NCBI GenBank assembly: GCA_029204225.1 | Contig: CM055095.1 | Coordinates: 21,557,252 to 21,621,251, forward strand | DNA: 64,000 bases | From: Diphasiastrum complanatum | Lineage: Eukaryota; Streptophyta; Lycopodiopsida; Lycopodiales; Lycopodiaceae | Direction: 5' to 3' | Shown: piece after piece, positions 21,470 through 33,320 of the stretch | Layout of the letters: the number at the start of each line of letters is the position of its first letter | Position numbering within the stretch: position 1 is the stretch's first letter | Made by a program: the position numbers and the translations under genes | Notes under the pieces: model-generated | Seen by the model: the letters and a program-made list of their open reading frames with translations, nothing else | Database searches by the model: none | Told to the model about the DNA's origin: nothing

Positions 21470-22087
21470 ACAAATTGATGTATGTTTGACTACTGGTGAG
21501 AGAGTGTCAGTGTAGTCGATCCCATACTTCTATGAAAATCCTTTAGCAACCAACCTTGTCTTGTATCTGATGTTTTTTCCATCAGGACCTGTTTTGATCT
21601 TATAGATCCACTTGCACTTGACTGATTTTCTGCCATCAGGTATAGGTGCAAGTGTCCATACATTGTTCTTGTACATTAATGACATTTCATCCTCCATTGT
21701 CTGAATCTAGCGATCTTTATCTGGTCCATCTACATCTTCCTCGAATGTTTGAGATTTGTCAAAGAATCCACAAAATTCGATGGTCGTATTAAAAACATCC
21801 TGCCCATACATTTCTGGTGGTTTACGTTGCTATCTAATCTTCTTACAGGTGGTTTCGAGTTTGATTCTGCAGGTTTTGAGTTCAATTCTGATTCAAACTT
21901 TTCTGCTGGAATTCGAACTGGTGATTCGAGTCTGTCAGGCACTCGATCTTGACCTCCCTCTAAATCTAGTAACTCTCTTTCATCTTTTGCTTGTTGTTCT
22001 TTTGTTGTCATTGGCAGATCATAATAATTTTTGAAAATTTCATAGCCGACTAGATCACTATCTGCTATGTATTTCATCTCATCAAAT

Positions 22088-23180
22088 TCAACATCTCAAA
22101 CAATTTTTATTTTGCCAGTTTCGAGTACAAACACGATAATATGACGAATGTAACTCGAATCCTACTAGAAAAGCTTGTTTTATCTTTTCATCGAGTTTCT
22201 TTTTTAGCTTATTTGGTATGTGTCTATATACTACGCATCCAAATGTTCGAACATGTGCAAGATTTGGCTTTGACTTCCAATATATCTCATGAGGAGTTTT
22301 ATCCGGTATTCGAGATTTCAGAATACGATTCTGAAGATAATTTGATGTAGCCACTGCTTCCGCCCACAACTGTTTTGGTGCTTTTGCATGAGCCATTATA
22401 CACCTTGCAGCTTCCATTAGTGTACGATTGCTTCATTCAGCTATTCCATTGTGCTGAGGTGTGTAAGATGCAGTCTTTGTGTGCATAATATCTCGGTCAG
22501 AGCTTTGAATTCATTGGAAATGTACTTACCTCCACGATATGTGCGAATTTGCTTCAGTTTATTGCCTGTCTGCTTCTCAGCCCAACTCGTATACTCAACG
22601 AATTTCTCGAAAACTTCAAATTTGGTACGAATAAAGTATACTATAGCGAACTTGCTGAAGTCGTCAATAACGTAATGAAGTACTTTGCATCACCCAACGA
22701 CAATACTCCGAATGGTCCACAAATATTTGAATGCACAATTTCAAGTACCTTAGTTGCTTTATAAATATCCTTACTGAAAGGTGTTCTAGTCATCTCACCT
22801 TTAAGATAGGATTTGCAAGTAGTTCGAATATCTCTACTTTTGATTTCGACTCCTTGAATTCTCTGACATTTATTGGCTTGGTTCAAGGCTTCGATGTTCA
22901 TATGACATAGCCTTTTGTGCCACAGTACATCTGTTGATTCCTGAGTTTGATCGACTTGTTCAATTCTTGTTCGAATGTTCAGGTGATACAAGTTTCCTTC
23001 TCTGCTGCCTTTAGCAATCAGGTTATCAAAATCTTCCTCAAACAATCTAAAAGAGTTCTTTGTGAAGGTTACTGACATGCATGTATCAAGTATCTTAGCT
23101 ACAAATATAAGATCTTTATCAAGAGTAGGGACATAGAGAACTTCCTCCAGTTTCTTGTCTCCCTGATTCGTGTCTAGCAT
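22088..23180 (-). pseudogene. Copia 2 integrase region, interrupted
   Basis: The pre-integrase LWHKRLCHMNIEAL motif is in the frame 23,180-22,641. The C-terminal integrase part (MAHAKAPKQLWAEAV, NYLQNR, HVRTFGCVVY) is at 22,417-22,088. Stops and frameshifts separate them. Confidence 0.85.
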
Positions 23181-23506
23181 AATACACCAGTTCCATCACC
23201 CACGTGTTTAGAACCGTCTCCAAGTATAATGAATCTTGAATCGTTCATCTTCTTGTACTCAAACAAAATTTGTTTCGAGGAAACAAAATGTGAGGTGGCT
23301 CTGGAATCAAGTACTACTTCTCGAATTGAATAAGATGAACAGCATAGATTAGTACTAACATAAGCTACTGAATTCCTTGTTTCTCTGTCTTTTACTGCTC
23401 TGGAGCATTTTGCTTTGTCTTCGACATAGTTTGAATCTGAAGGTTCACTTTGATTCTACTCCTTTTTGTTTCTGGGATTCTGATAATAGTCTATTGCTGC
23501 ATGACC

Positions 23507-24295
23507 CTATTTATGACAATTAATACATTCAATCTTTGGATTTAGCCAACACTTTTCTTCTATGTGACCTGATCTTCTACATCTGTTGCAGATCTTCTTA
23601 TCACCAGAATTCTTTTGTTGTTTTCTAGATTTTTGTTCATTAGTCTTAGACTCACTCCTTTTAGACAACTCCCTCTTAAACTTAGACTTCCTAGAAGATT
23701 TATTCTTCTGAGTAAATAGAGTATTTTTTGAATCACCATTTTTGTCATAGCATTCACGAGCTTCTACTTCTTCGTTTAGTCCGTCTATTGTCTTTTGCAG
23801 TGTCATTGTCACATCTTTCGCCAATAAGGTTCAAGTTGTGTGGAATGACCTGGGTAGGGCTCGAAGAAAATAACTAAGTTATTTTTCCTTAGAAATTGTA
23901 TTTTCTACACCAGAATTTTGCAAGGAACTAAATAGATCTTTAATCTTTCGCACGAATGTGTTCAGGTCTTTGTCGTCCCACTGTAGGTAAGTTAATTGGT
24001 CTTCCAAGAACATGATTTGATTATGAGATCGAGTCTCATTCTTGGTTTGCAATTCTTTCTATAAATCCTTTGCATTTGAAATTGATGTAAGATCCAGCAT
24101 TATATTGTCATGCACTGAAGATGCAATAATTGCTATAGCTTTGTCATTTTTTAGACTCCATTCTCGAAATTCTTTGCCAAGCGTAGCTTCTGGCTTCTCC
24201 TCAATTGGTTCTACCCATTGCCATATACCTTCACCCTTCAACAAGAGTGAAGTCTTTAATTTCCAAATCAAGTAGCTTGAACCTTCTAGGTCCAA
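23507..24295 (-). pseudogene. Copia 2 gag region, interrupted
   Basis: The 24,295 start gives MDLEGSSYLIWKLKTSLLL, a gag N-terminus. A CCHC zinc knuckle (ICNRCRRSGHIEEKCW) lies near 23,570-23,610. Frames are broken between them. Confidence 0.8.
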
Positions 24296-24429
24296 GATTG
24301 TAGTAATCTTAGCTTGAATATTGGTGATCGATGATATTTTTTAGTTCTGAATAACCTCCAAATAGTGGCTTACTGATGGATGTATGAAGAATGCTGAGAG
24401 GGATTCGAAGATAACACTGTATCAGCTCT

Positions 24430-24453
24430 TAATTTCATATGCTTTGATACCAC
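24430..24453 (-). other. Copia 2 primer-binding site
   Basis: The minus strand reads TGGTATCAAAGCATATG next to the LTR, one base different from the usual initiator-Met tRNA complement in its first 12 bases. Confidence 0.8.
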
Positions 24454-25176
24454 TGTAGGAAAAATAGTAATTATTCTTCCATAGAGAACATGATGCAAGT
24501 TCAAATAAATCAAACTAATATTAGTGTCTTCAATTACGATTTTATCTGATCTATGTACTAATAGAACAGTATTTATTCTAATTGAATATGCGTGCGAAAA
24601 TTATATGCGGAAGTAAGATACTATATGCGGAAGTATGAGACAACTTAAGACAATTTAGACAATAAGAAACTATTGATCAAAAACGAATTTTTCATAGCTC
24701 TGAATCTGATTCATCAATATACATTTCTTGTTGTCTTATCTTGTTGTTGTGTCTCTGATTGAGTTATTTTTGAACGAGTAGTGCAAATGTATTTATATTG
24801 CTACAGGACAGGTCTTTTGGCCTTTTATTTACTGTAACAGTAGAAATCTAATCGTTTATGACGGTTGATATTCAAATAGACGCTCTGTTTCCAAGCTTGA
24901 ATAAATTCTGTTCGCGAACATTTCACGATAGTCTGTCTCTTTGTCTCAGCTTCATGTTTCGCGAATTGTTCGTGACACTTGTCTCTTCGCGACATTTTCT
25001 TCTTTCGCGAATTGTTCGCGACAGATGACAATTGTCTCGCGAATCTTTTGTGAATCTTTCGTGTTGGTCATGGATAGAAAAGTTACGAGTTCGCGTCCAT
25101 TTCTTTCTCATCCTTTGTCAAGTAAACTGCACACTTTGTTGGTAGAATCAAGATCTATCTAATCAATTGTTCTACA
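24454..25176 (-). repeat. Copia 2 5' LTR
   Basis: 723 bases, TGTAGG...TCTACA as read on the plus strand. It contains four or five TTCGCGAA or TCGCGA palindromes between about 24,905 and 25,045. Confidence 0.9.
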
Positions 25177-25313
25177 ATGATGTGTGGCTTGGCATCCACT
25201 CCTTTGTATGAGGGTTGAAAATTGTCAAAGTTGCGAGCTTGTTTGATACTTTTGAACTTGAAAACTAAGTACGAGTGGTCAGATGCAAGCATCACGGAGT
25301 TGTTTGGGTAAGC
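25177..25313 (+). pseudogene. CACTA TNP2-like transposase exon, 3' part
   Basis: Continues the exon broken at 19,489. It reads CGLASTPLYEG, a stop, then KLSKLRACLILLNLKTKYEW and SDASITELF, followed by a GTAAGC donor-like site. PLY-G, LNLK and WSD are hallmarks of the segment preceding the CACTA transposase domain. The rest of the transposase is not present. Confidence 0.65.
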
Positions 25314-25751
25314 TTGCTAGCTTCATGTGTGTTATAGACAAATTGATCTCATTTCATTTTATTTTTTCATGTGTTGCTAGAAACTATGTCCAGTCTCTTA
25401 GCGCAGCTGCATGGGGTGAGCGTAAAAAGGGTGCGACGTCAGTCAATGCTAAAGTGATCGTTGGAGATGACAATGCAAAAAGTGTGTCACTCTTACGAGT
25501 AGCCTTAGGATTAGATTTACATGGTGCCTTTGCTTTTAGGGCATCTTTGGCATTCTGTAAGATAGTGTCCTCTTTTCGCCTGTCACCATAACGTGTGTAT
25601 AAACACAATGTCGCGTTTCTTTCGCCTTTTCTTCGTATGTGTGAATTTGCGTGTAAATATGCAGACTGCGTGACAACGTTAGTAAATATGCAGCATGAAT
25701 GGAGGCAGATTAAAATGGGATTTAAGGAGAGTAGAGGGAATAAATCCAACA
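25314..25751 (-). repeat. LTR or LTR part of copia element 3
   Basis: On the minus strand it begins TGTTGGATTTATTCCC directly after a purine tract and RNase H tail, so it is the start of a 3' LTR. The far end is not defined. It is related to 582-870. Confidence 0.6.
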
Positions 25752-25752
25752 T

Positions 25753-25960
25753 CCCCCCTTAATCTGGATCCGTGAATGCCTTGATCTTCAGACTGAGCAA
25801 TGCACAAAATTTGTTGTGTGCATTAACACTGAGGGCTTTCGTAAAGATTTCTGCAACCATGTCCTGCATTCTGCAGTACGTTAAGCTCACCTCTCTGTCG
25901 AGAACCTTGCCCCTCATTAGAGGAGTTCTCAATATCAAAAAGACCCTTTGTAAAGATACT
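25753..25960 (-). pseudogene. Copia element 3 RNase H C-terminus with polypurine tract
   Basis: The minus strand encodes VSLTYCRMQDMVAEIFTKAL, the common copia ending (compare VADIFTKAL), then a stop and the purine tract AAGGGGGGA. Nothing further upstream of this element is recognised, so it is a 3' fragment. Confidence 0.8.
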
Positions 25961-26087
25961 TTTTTTTTTTTCTTTAGTTTCGACCGTCACCAGGCCCAAT
26001 CGAAATGCACAGATTTGAAATCTACGTAACGTAGTTCAAATTAACTAAAAAATAAAAATGCAATATAGAAAACTTTGAAACTTGTGT

Positions 26088-26135
26088 TCGGACAGCATGG
26101 ATGTATCCCATTGGTTCTTCTTCCTGTCCGACATG
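26088..26135 (+). promoter_or_regulatory. Conserved upstream block of D2
   Basis: TCGGACAGCATGG, CATTGGTTC and TGTCCGAC in the same order as upstream of D1. Confidence 0.5.
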
Positions 26136-26346
26136 TGCTAATCTGCCTGACGTCACTACCTCAAGTTAAATTTACTTGACTATGCTGGTTAGTTATAGAA
26201 ATATAGTATGTACAGTTACATAAAATATGGTATACGCAGTAACTGTGACTATGTTGGCATTCACATTAGATTAAATGTGATACGAAAAATTAAAATTAAG
26301 TACCATATCAGAGAGATGTTTGGTGCCCAAGCTTTGAAAATAGCAA

Positions 26347-27715
26347 TGGCAAGGAGACCCAGATCTACAATCGAGTCTGTGATTCTTTACAATGAGAAAG
26401 ATGAAGCTGATAACTGGAAGCCAACAAAATATACGAAGAACTCATGGGTATTGCTGCATCCATCATCAAAGGGCAATTTTCAACAAAAAAAAAGCGCAAT
26501 TGTGACTTACAAATCTTATTGAAAAGCAAAAATTTTAGGGTTTAAGACTACCCTGGGAGGTCAATCTATATCAGAAGTCTTAGTACAACATGTATATATG
26601 CATTCAAAAATCAAAGTACACGATATCAATCCTCATGATCATCAATGTAATTGTAAGTATATTAAAACATATGCACTCTATAGCAATCATAGGTGATTTT
26701 CTTTATTGATGCTCTTCAGATTATGATTTAAATACTTCAACATTGTTTTTTTCTTTCAGATTTATATCCATCATGCATAAGTGAATGGGAGCCCGCACAA
26801 TCACTTGCAGGAATATTAGATGTGATTCACTCTGATGTTGGAAAGCTGCAATACAGAGGAAGAAGTCCAAAGAAACTTGCAGACTGTGGTATCTATTTTT
26901 ATGAATCTTTATATACGTCACAAACAGATGGAGGTTTTGGCAAGCTCAAAGCAATTCCATTGCCTAGTTTTCAAAGTGATGAGTGGCCTACTCCTGACAA
27001 CATTGTTTTTGAATCCTTGAGATGCAAGCTACTCATTGATATTAGAAATGCTATGAAGATAAGCACAGGCTCAAAAATTGTTCACCTAAGTTGGTTTATC
27101 TCATTACATATATTTGTTGATTTTTTCTCGAGTGCTAGTGTTCGTAGGAGACCAACTTTATTTGTTTGCAAGGATTTATCATATGAGACTTTGTCAGATC
27201 TCATGGATCAAGGCTAGGATAGTAAAACAAATAATGACATAGAATGCAGGATTAAAAGGTCCTCAATGATCTTTCGTTATCATATCGAAAAGCAAATGCT
27301 TAGTCTCACATTTAGCTACCAGAGATACAAGAAAATTGAAGGTACATGGCTACCACTGGATCAAGACTTTGAACTAAATGGTCACACAAACCGAATGGAG
27401 ATAGGCATTATCTACAATGAGAAATGTTTGACTATGGTTGAGGTGGAAGAGCATTGGAAGTTTGATTTTATCAGAACAGAGCTCATGTTATTACAAACCA
27501 ATCTACCAACATATTTCAGATTTATCATCAACGGAAGACTCGTAAGTACTTTATGTTTATTGCCATTTCAAAATAGAACAAAACAATAGAAAATGTCATC
27601 ATTTACAATTGCACATTCACTAATATTTGTCATGTCACAGATGCGAAAAAGACAGGAGCTGATAACGTGCTGCAAAGATCTACCTACAACAATCACCATT
27701 GTGGGAGAACAATAG
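26347..27715 (+). pseudogene. D2: unrecognised three-exon protein, better preserved copy of D1
   Basis: Exons: 26,347-26,652 (donor GTAAGT), 26,760-27,541 (acceptor TTCTTTCAG, donor GTAAGT) and 27,641-27,715 (acceptor ATGTCACAG). Exon 2 is open except for TAG at 27,216-27,218 (in a DQG-D context, probably from TGG). Exon 1 has a frameshift in an A run near 26,490 and a TAA near 26,545. Conserved segments: KNSWVLLHPSSKG, LDVIHSDVGKLQYRGR, ESLYTSQTDGGFGKL, RRRPTLFVCKDL, FRYHIEKQMLSLTF, GTWLPLDQDFEL and NLPTYFRFIINGRL then KRQELITC. The last 60 residues have the alternating pattern of a small beta-rich, perhaps ubiquitin-like, fold. No family is recognised. Confidence 0.65.
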
Positions 27716-27909
27716 TTTCAAATAAACTTTAGTAGAAATCTGTGTATACACTCTTTCATTCAATAAATGAAAGCCCAAGTTGGGCATCAATACATGTATT
27801 TTGTGCTTCCAAATTCATAAAATGGAACAACATTTGATATATAAATGTATATTTTTCTATGAATTCTATACATGTATTTTTTTCTATGCTATCTATATTT
27901 GTTTTGATC

Positions 27910-28870
27910 TTAATTTAGTATAATTACATCATCCTTTGCACCATCATCAATAACGGGAGGCTGAAGCCTTGCCCTAGCCAGTATACTCAAGATGATTTCT
28001 TGTCTAAATCTGTACACTTGACTTGATGTGTACTCAGGAAGTGTAAACTGCAAAATAGAACATTCATGTATTAGTAATGGCTAAAGACATCAACAAAATA
28101 AAAAACTAATTTTGATTCCAAAATAAGAATAAATAGAATTTATTACCATAGAAATATCAACATCTTGTTGAAGGTTGAACCACTCAAAAAATAGCTTTGC
28201 ATTGTATAATGTGTACCAACCACAGCTGAATGAATCATTTTACTGGGGTGACTGAAAAATAATTCAGCACACAAGAAATCAATTATAAAACAGAATGAAT
28301 TAGAATGAAACAATTACATTAGAATACTGATTTTAAAATGCTATTAAAAAAGACAGAGTGTACCTCCAAATTGACGATCTCCCAGTCCACGGAATGGGGA
28401 ACATCTGTAGGAATATATTTACTTAGATATGGAAGATATATATCTACATCCTTATGCGTGTTTCTCGCCGAATTCATCTTGACACAAAAACCTTTAATAC
28501 TATTTTTTACAGATCTCTTAATAGAGATCAGGTTTAAACTCCAATGGTCACTGCAAAATAAGATTGAAAGTTCTTTAGCGGCAATTCTAAGAACTATTTA
28601 AATTGACAATGCCAATGTTAATGCATAAAACAACAACAAGCATTTAATATATCTTACTTGGTATGATAAGGGATGAGCAGATACTTTGTTGCTGGTGTGA
28701 ATCCACTTGTCAGACACTATGACAATGTGTCATTATTCTCCTTGAAGGCCTGAAGCAGAAAGTTACTCAGCACCAGCAACTCATTGGATGAATCTCTTGC
28801 AATGTCATATTGCAAGAGTGTCAGCCCAGACCCTATCACAGGATCACTGATAGAAGCCCGTCTGTCTTTG
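27910..28870 (-). pseudogene. H3U-A, 3' part: Ulp1/SENP-type protease domain
   Basis: The minus strand starts abruptly with LKDRRASISD (28,872), matching LKDKTSEISD in H3U-B, and runs to a GTAAGA donor (exon end 28,658). Then exon 2 28,550-28,364 (SDHWSLNLISIK, catalytic His), exon 3 28,251-28,147 (NDSFSCGWYTLYN, catalytic Cys) and exon 4 28,047-27,910 (SQVYRFRQEIILSIL). Introns match H3U-B in position and phase; exon 2 is 187 bases here and 186 in H3U-B. Stops: a TAG in exon 1 near 28,720, and a TAA at the first codon before NDSFSC, exactly where the catalytic Gln (Q-x5-C) should be. The H3 half lies at 4,199-4,990 across the inversion. Confidence 0.85.
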
Positions 28871-28877
28871 AGATGAT

Positions 28878-31343
28878 GTGATGGACATTGTACTTGGGAT
28901 TGAGGAGGAGCCTCAAGTCCTTCAAGAAGTACAAAAATACAAGAAGAGAGCTAGGATGGCTCTCCACTACATTAAGATGAATGTCTCTAATGAGATATTG
29001 AGGGAGATTGGTGATTGTTCTACATCCAAGGAAGCTTGGGATTGTCTCAAGTCCATCTATGAGGCTAAGAACACCTCTAGGCTCCTCACTCTTAGAAATC
29101 AAATATTCCAAAGTAGTCAAAAGAGTGATGAGAGTGCATCTAATTATGTTTTGAGAGTCAAGGATATTCATAGGGAGCTTGCATGTATTGGTGACTCAAT
29201 CAATCAAAGTGAGCTAGTCCAAGTCATTCTCAATGGCTTGAGAGATGAATATGACAACCTTGTCCAATCCTATGCTATTAAGGAGGAGCTACCAAGTTTG
29301 GAGGCCCTTCAAAGTGTGCTTATTTCTGAAGAATCAAGACAAGAGTACAAACTCTTGAGGATGGACAAGCTATCACTCAATCATGATGATGGCAAAGTTC
29401 TATTTTCCAAGCACAAAGAGAGGAGTAAGAAGCAACACCATCACTTCTCTAATGACAAAGCTAAAGACCAAGATGGAGAGGAGGAGGATACCTCTCATGC
29501 TTCTAATTCAAATCTCAAGAAGAAGATGATCAAGTGCTTTTATTGTGGCAAGAAAGGCCATTATGCCACCAATTGCTTCAAGAAGAAGAATCAACTCAAT
29601 CAAGCCAACATCACCAATGAGAAAGAAGACTATATTGCAAGTGATGGAGAAGGCTCTCTTATGGCATCAAGCTTCTCCTCTTCCACCTTCAACAAGGATG
29701 ACTCATGGTATATTGATAGTGGAGCATCTTCACATATGTGTGGCTCCAAGCACTTTTTTTCATCTATTATGCCTTATGGAGTCAAGAAGACCATATACTT
29801 TGCAAGTAAGCATGAGTGCAATATTGAAGGAGTAGGGATTATTCCCTTGAAGCTTGCATCTTCTAAAGATCTCTTTCTCAACAACGTTCTTTTTGTCCCA
29901 AAGCTTACAAAGAACATCTTAAGTGTTGGCCAACTTCTTGATAGTGGCTTTGATGTCAATTTCAATATTGACAATTGTGTGATTAAGAAGGATGGTGAGA
30001 TCCTTGCATATGGATCAAGATTTGAAGGCATCTACAAATTGGATCCAAGTGAGAGTGCAAACTCTCTTGATGTTTCTTATATTTCCAATATTTCAAAGGA
30101 GGAGGATTACACAAGATGCACATATCTTCTCTCTTCAAGTATTATGGTGTATGATTATCCCTTATTATTCAAAGCATATGTTGAGAAGAAATTCTCATTG
30201 AAGATCAAAGCTTTGAGGAGTATTGGAGCTCTTGAAGGAATAGCAGCATATGAAGTTTTATTCAAGATGAAGCCTAAGGTTGATCACCTTAGTGAACTTG
30301 GTAGTGCTTGCTTTGCACATATTCCCTTGGAAACAAGAAGGAAGGATGATCCAAGCTCATGGATCATGATTGGATACTCATCCATCAAGGAGGCCTTTAG
30401 TGTCTTTACACTCTCTATTTCAAATGTGATCGTGAATAGAGATGTCATATTGCACGAAGATTCAATCTTGGAAGTGGCCGAGATCAAGGCTTCTCAAGAA
30501 GCATCACAAGTTATCCTTTTTGAAGGTATTCAAGTTATGATGGGGCCAATGTGTGAGGAGGAGTTTCTTCTTCATATGATTTCAAGAAGATCTTCAAGAT
30601 GCATGGCCGAGTCTTTATGGCTCACCTTACATGGCAAAGAGGGGCATCTTTCATGTTGTATCTACTACAACACATTCATATATGCTTCTCTTCCTTTGCT
30701 TGAAATGCTATCTTGCTTCATTGAATTTTTTGGATCTCAAAGTTCAAGAAAAGCTATACTAGTTTTGTATGATGCTTATGGTATGGACATGTTTCTTGTC
30801 ATTATTGACTTAGATGTGTTTCCAATCCTTTTTGAAAGCAAGATATTGTATTGTCAAAAGTATGCTCTTGGTTCTAGTAAGAACAAGATTGAGCTTGGTA
30901 CTCACTTTTTTGAAAATCATGTTTTCACATGTTTTGAGGCAAATTGTAAACTCCTCTTGAGATTAAGTGAAGCATCCAAAGTGGACACTTACATCCTTGA
31001 GAGAGTAACTAGCCTAAAAAAGATCAAGATAGTCTTTGATATCAAGATTAGATCCATCATGGATATAGTTCATTGTATGTGGACTAGTCAAGCTAGAAAG
31101 CATAATCTTGATAATCATCATTGTTTCACATCTTATGATCTTGATCTCCATAATTCTTATGAGGCTTGGAAGCCTCAGATTTCTCTATTTATGGTGCATC
31201 CATCATGCAAGTGGAACTTTCAAGGCAAAGATCATCATCAAGCATGGAGGAAGCCCATGATAATAGTGGCATATTGGTGGAGCACTCTTCAAAGGCATTG
31301 GCAAGAGATCTCTACCAAAGAGATCTTATCATGGATATGGTGA
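28878..31343 (+). CDS. Copia 1 gag-protease-partial integrase polyprotein, 5' end displaced
   Basis: An uninterrupted frame of 821 codons. The UBN2-type gag core has CLKSIYEAKNTSRLLTLRNQ, then a CCHC zinc knuckle CFYCGKKGHYATNC, the aspartic protease motif WYIDSGASSHMC, and a remnant of integrase C-terminal sequence (FKMKPKVDHLSELG, FAHIPLE, IMIGYSS, VIVNRDVIL). The last 270 residues match no copia RT or RNase H motif that I can see. The true start is upstream of the inversion breakpoint (ATG at 5,085, minus strand), so the ATG at 28,878 is internal. Confidence 0.8.
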   Translation: MMDIVLGIEEEPQVLQEVQKYKKRARMALHYIKMNVSNEILREIGDCSTSKEAWDCLKSIYEAKNTSRLLTLRNQIFQSSQKSDESASNYVLRVKDIHRELACIGDSINQSELVQVILNGLRDEYDNLVQSYAIKEELPSLEALQSVLISEESRQEYKLLRMDKLSLNHDDGKVLFSKHKERSKKQHHHFSNDKAKDQDGEEEDTSHASNSNLKKKMIKCFYCGKKGHYATNCFKKKNQLNQANITNEKEDYIASDGEGSLMASSFSSSTFNKDDSWYIDSGASSHMCGSKHFFSSIMPYGVKKTIYFASKHECNIEGVGIIPLKLASSKDLFLNNVLFVPKLTKNILSVGQLLDSGFDVNFNIDNCVIKKDGEILAYGSRFEGIYKLDPSESANSLDVSYISNISKEEDYTRCTYLLSSSIMVYDYPLLFKAYVEKKFSLKIKALRSIGALEGIAAYEVLFKMKPKVDHLSELGSACFAHIPLETRRKDDPSSWIMIGYSSIKEAFSVFTLSISNVIVNRDVILHEDSILEVAEIKASQEASQVILFEGIQVMMGPMCEEEFLLHMISRRSSRCMAESLWLTLHGKEGHLSCCIYYNTFIYASLPLLEMLSCFIEFFGSQSSRKAILVLYDAYGMDMFLVIIDLDVFPILFESKILYCQKYALGSSKNKIELGTHFFENHVFTCFEANCKLLLRLSEASKVDTYILERVTSLKKIKIVFDIKIRSIMDIVHCMWTSQARKHNLDNHHCFTSYDLDLHNSYEAWKPQISLFMVHPSCKWNFQGKDHHQAWRKPMIIVAYWWSTLQRHWQEISTKEILSWIW

Positions 31344-31469
31344 GGGTGCTGCTATGATGGATCCCTTGGCTGATCTTCACTTCTTATGCATACCAAAGGA
31401 TCCACTCAAAAAGATTTAAAAACTTCTCAAGTGATCTAGTACCTTTCCAAGCTATTTTTTGAGGAGGAG

Positions 31470-32289
31470 TGTGAGAAATTGACAAAAATCTAGCTTGGTA
31501 TTTTTTATGATAGAAGTTTGTAAGTGAATCTCACATGTGTGGAGGATGTTCCCACGTGTGGATAATTGTAAAGTAAATCAAAATGTTTGATATAGGGGTC
31601 TCATAGAATTTCATAGTCAAGCATTTAGGTGTAGGATGTTGATAGGGTCAAATTTGGCATAGATGGCAAATTATCCATTTCCACTTGTAATGCCAATATT
31701 GAGCCAAAATAGAGCCAAACTTGTGCCAATTAGAGTGTAGACAAGTGTTATGCTTTTGTTTGATGAAGCTTAAGAGGTCCAATAGGATTTAGAGGTGGAA
31801 CCTTGTGAGGTCCAATAGAAAATTAAGGTGTGCTTGAATATAGTCCAATAGAATTTAGAGGTGCATGGATCAATGGTCCAATAGGATTAAGAGGTGGCAA
31901 AGCGTGATCCAATCGTAGTTAAGCATAGTGGTAGCTCATGAATCTATTAGTATCATTGTACTCCTCCTTTTGGATCTAATTGATTTTGAGATTGAGTGGA
32001 TTTTGAGTGTCATTGAATTTCTAGCTTTCTCTCTCTACCCGAGAGTTCATGATGGTTTTTCTCTCTCTAACCGAGGAGAGCATCTTGTTTTTACTTAGAA
32101 TACTTTTGGAACACTTCTCACACGTGTGAGTGAGAGTTGGAAGTGATTGAATGCATGTAGTAGTGTGTTTTTGCCATAGAATCAAAGATAGATCTTGAAT
32201 CTCAATCTAGTCTTGATCTTGGTGCATCTACACACCTTAGGAGATCACAAGTACATGTAGTGGACAATCCACACGTGTGAAATTCAACA
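31470..32289 (+). repeat. Copia 1 3' LTR
   Basis: TGTGAGAAATT...AATTCAACA, 820 bases, partner of 5,844-6,662. Confidence 0.92.

Positions 32290-33320
<1,031 letters not shown>

Larger units (their letters stand above)
19490..25176 (-). mobile_element. Copia element 2, full length but decayed, minus strand
   Basis: Bounded by LTRs 19,490-20,266 and 24,454-25,176 and by perfect target duplications ATGAT (19,485-19,489 and 25,177-25,181). The primer site TGGTATCAAAGC lies just inside the right LTR and the purine tract TGAGAGGGAGC just inside the left LTR. Internal order on the minus strand is gag (about 24.3-23.5 kb), protease, integrase (23.2-22.1 kb), reverse transcriptase (21.8-20.9 kb) and RNase H start (about 20.9-20.6 kb). 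Several frameshifts and stops make it non-coding. It lies inside a CACTA transposase exon. Confidence 0.93.
28870..32289 (+). mobile_element. Copia element 1, 3' part (gag, protease, integrase remnant, 3' LTR)
   Basis: Continues the gag begun at 5,085-4,990. It ends with the purine tract GAGGAGGAG, the 3' LTR and the target duplication TTTCA (32,290-32,294). It has no recognisable reverse transcriptase or RNase H. Its LTRs are nearly identical, so it probably moved recently using another element's enzymes. Confidence 0.9.
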
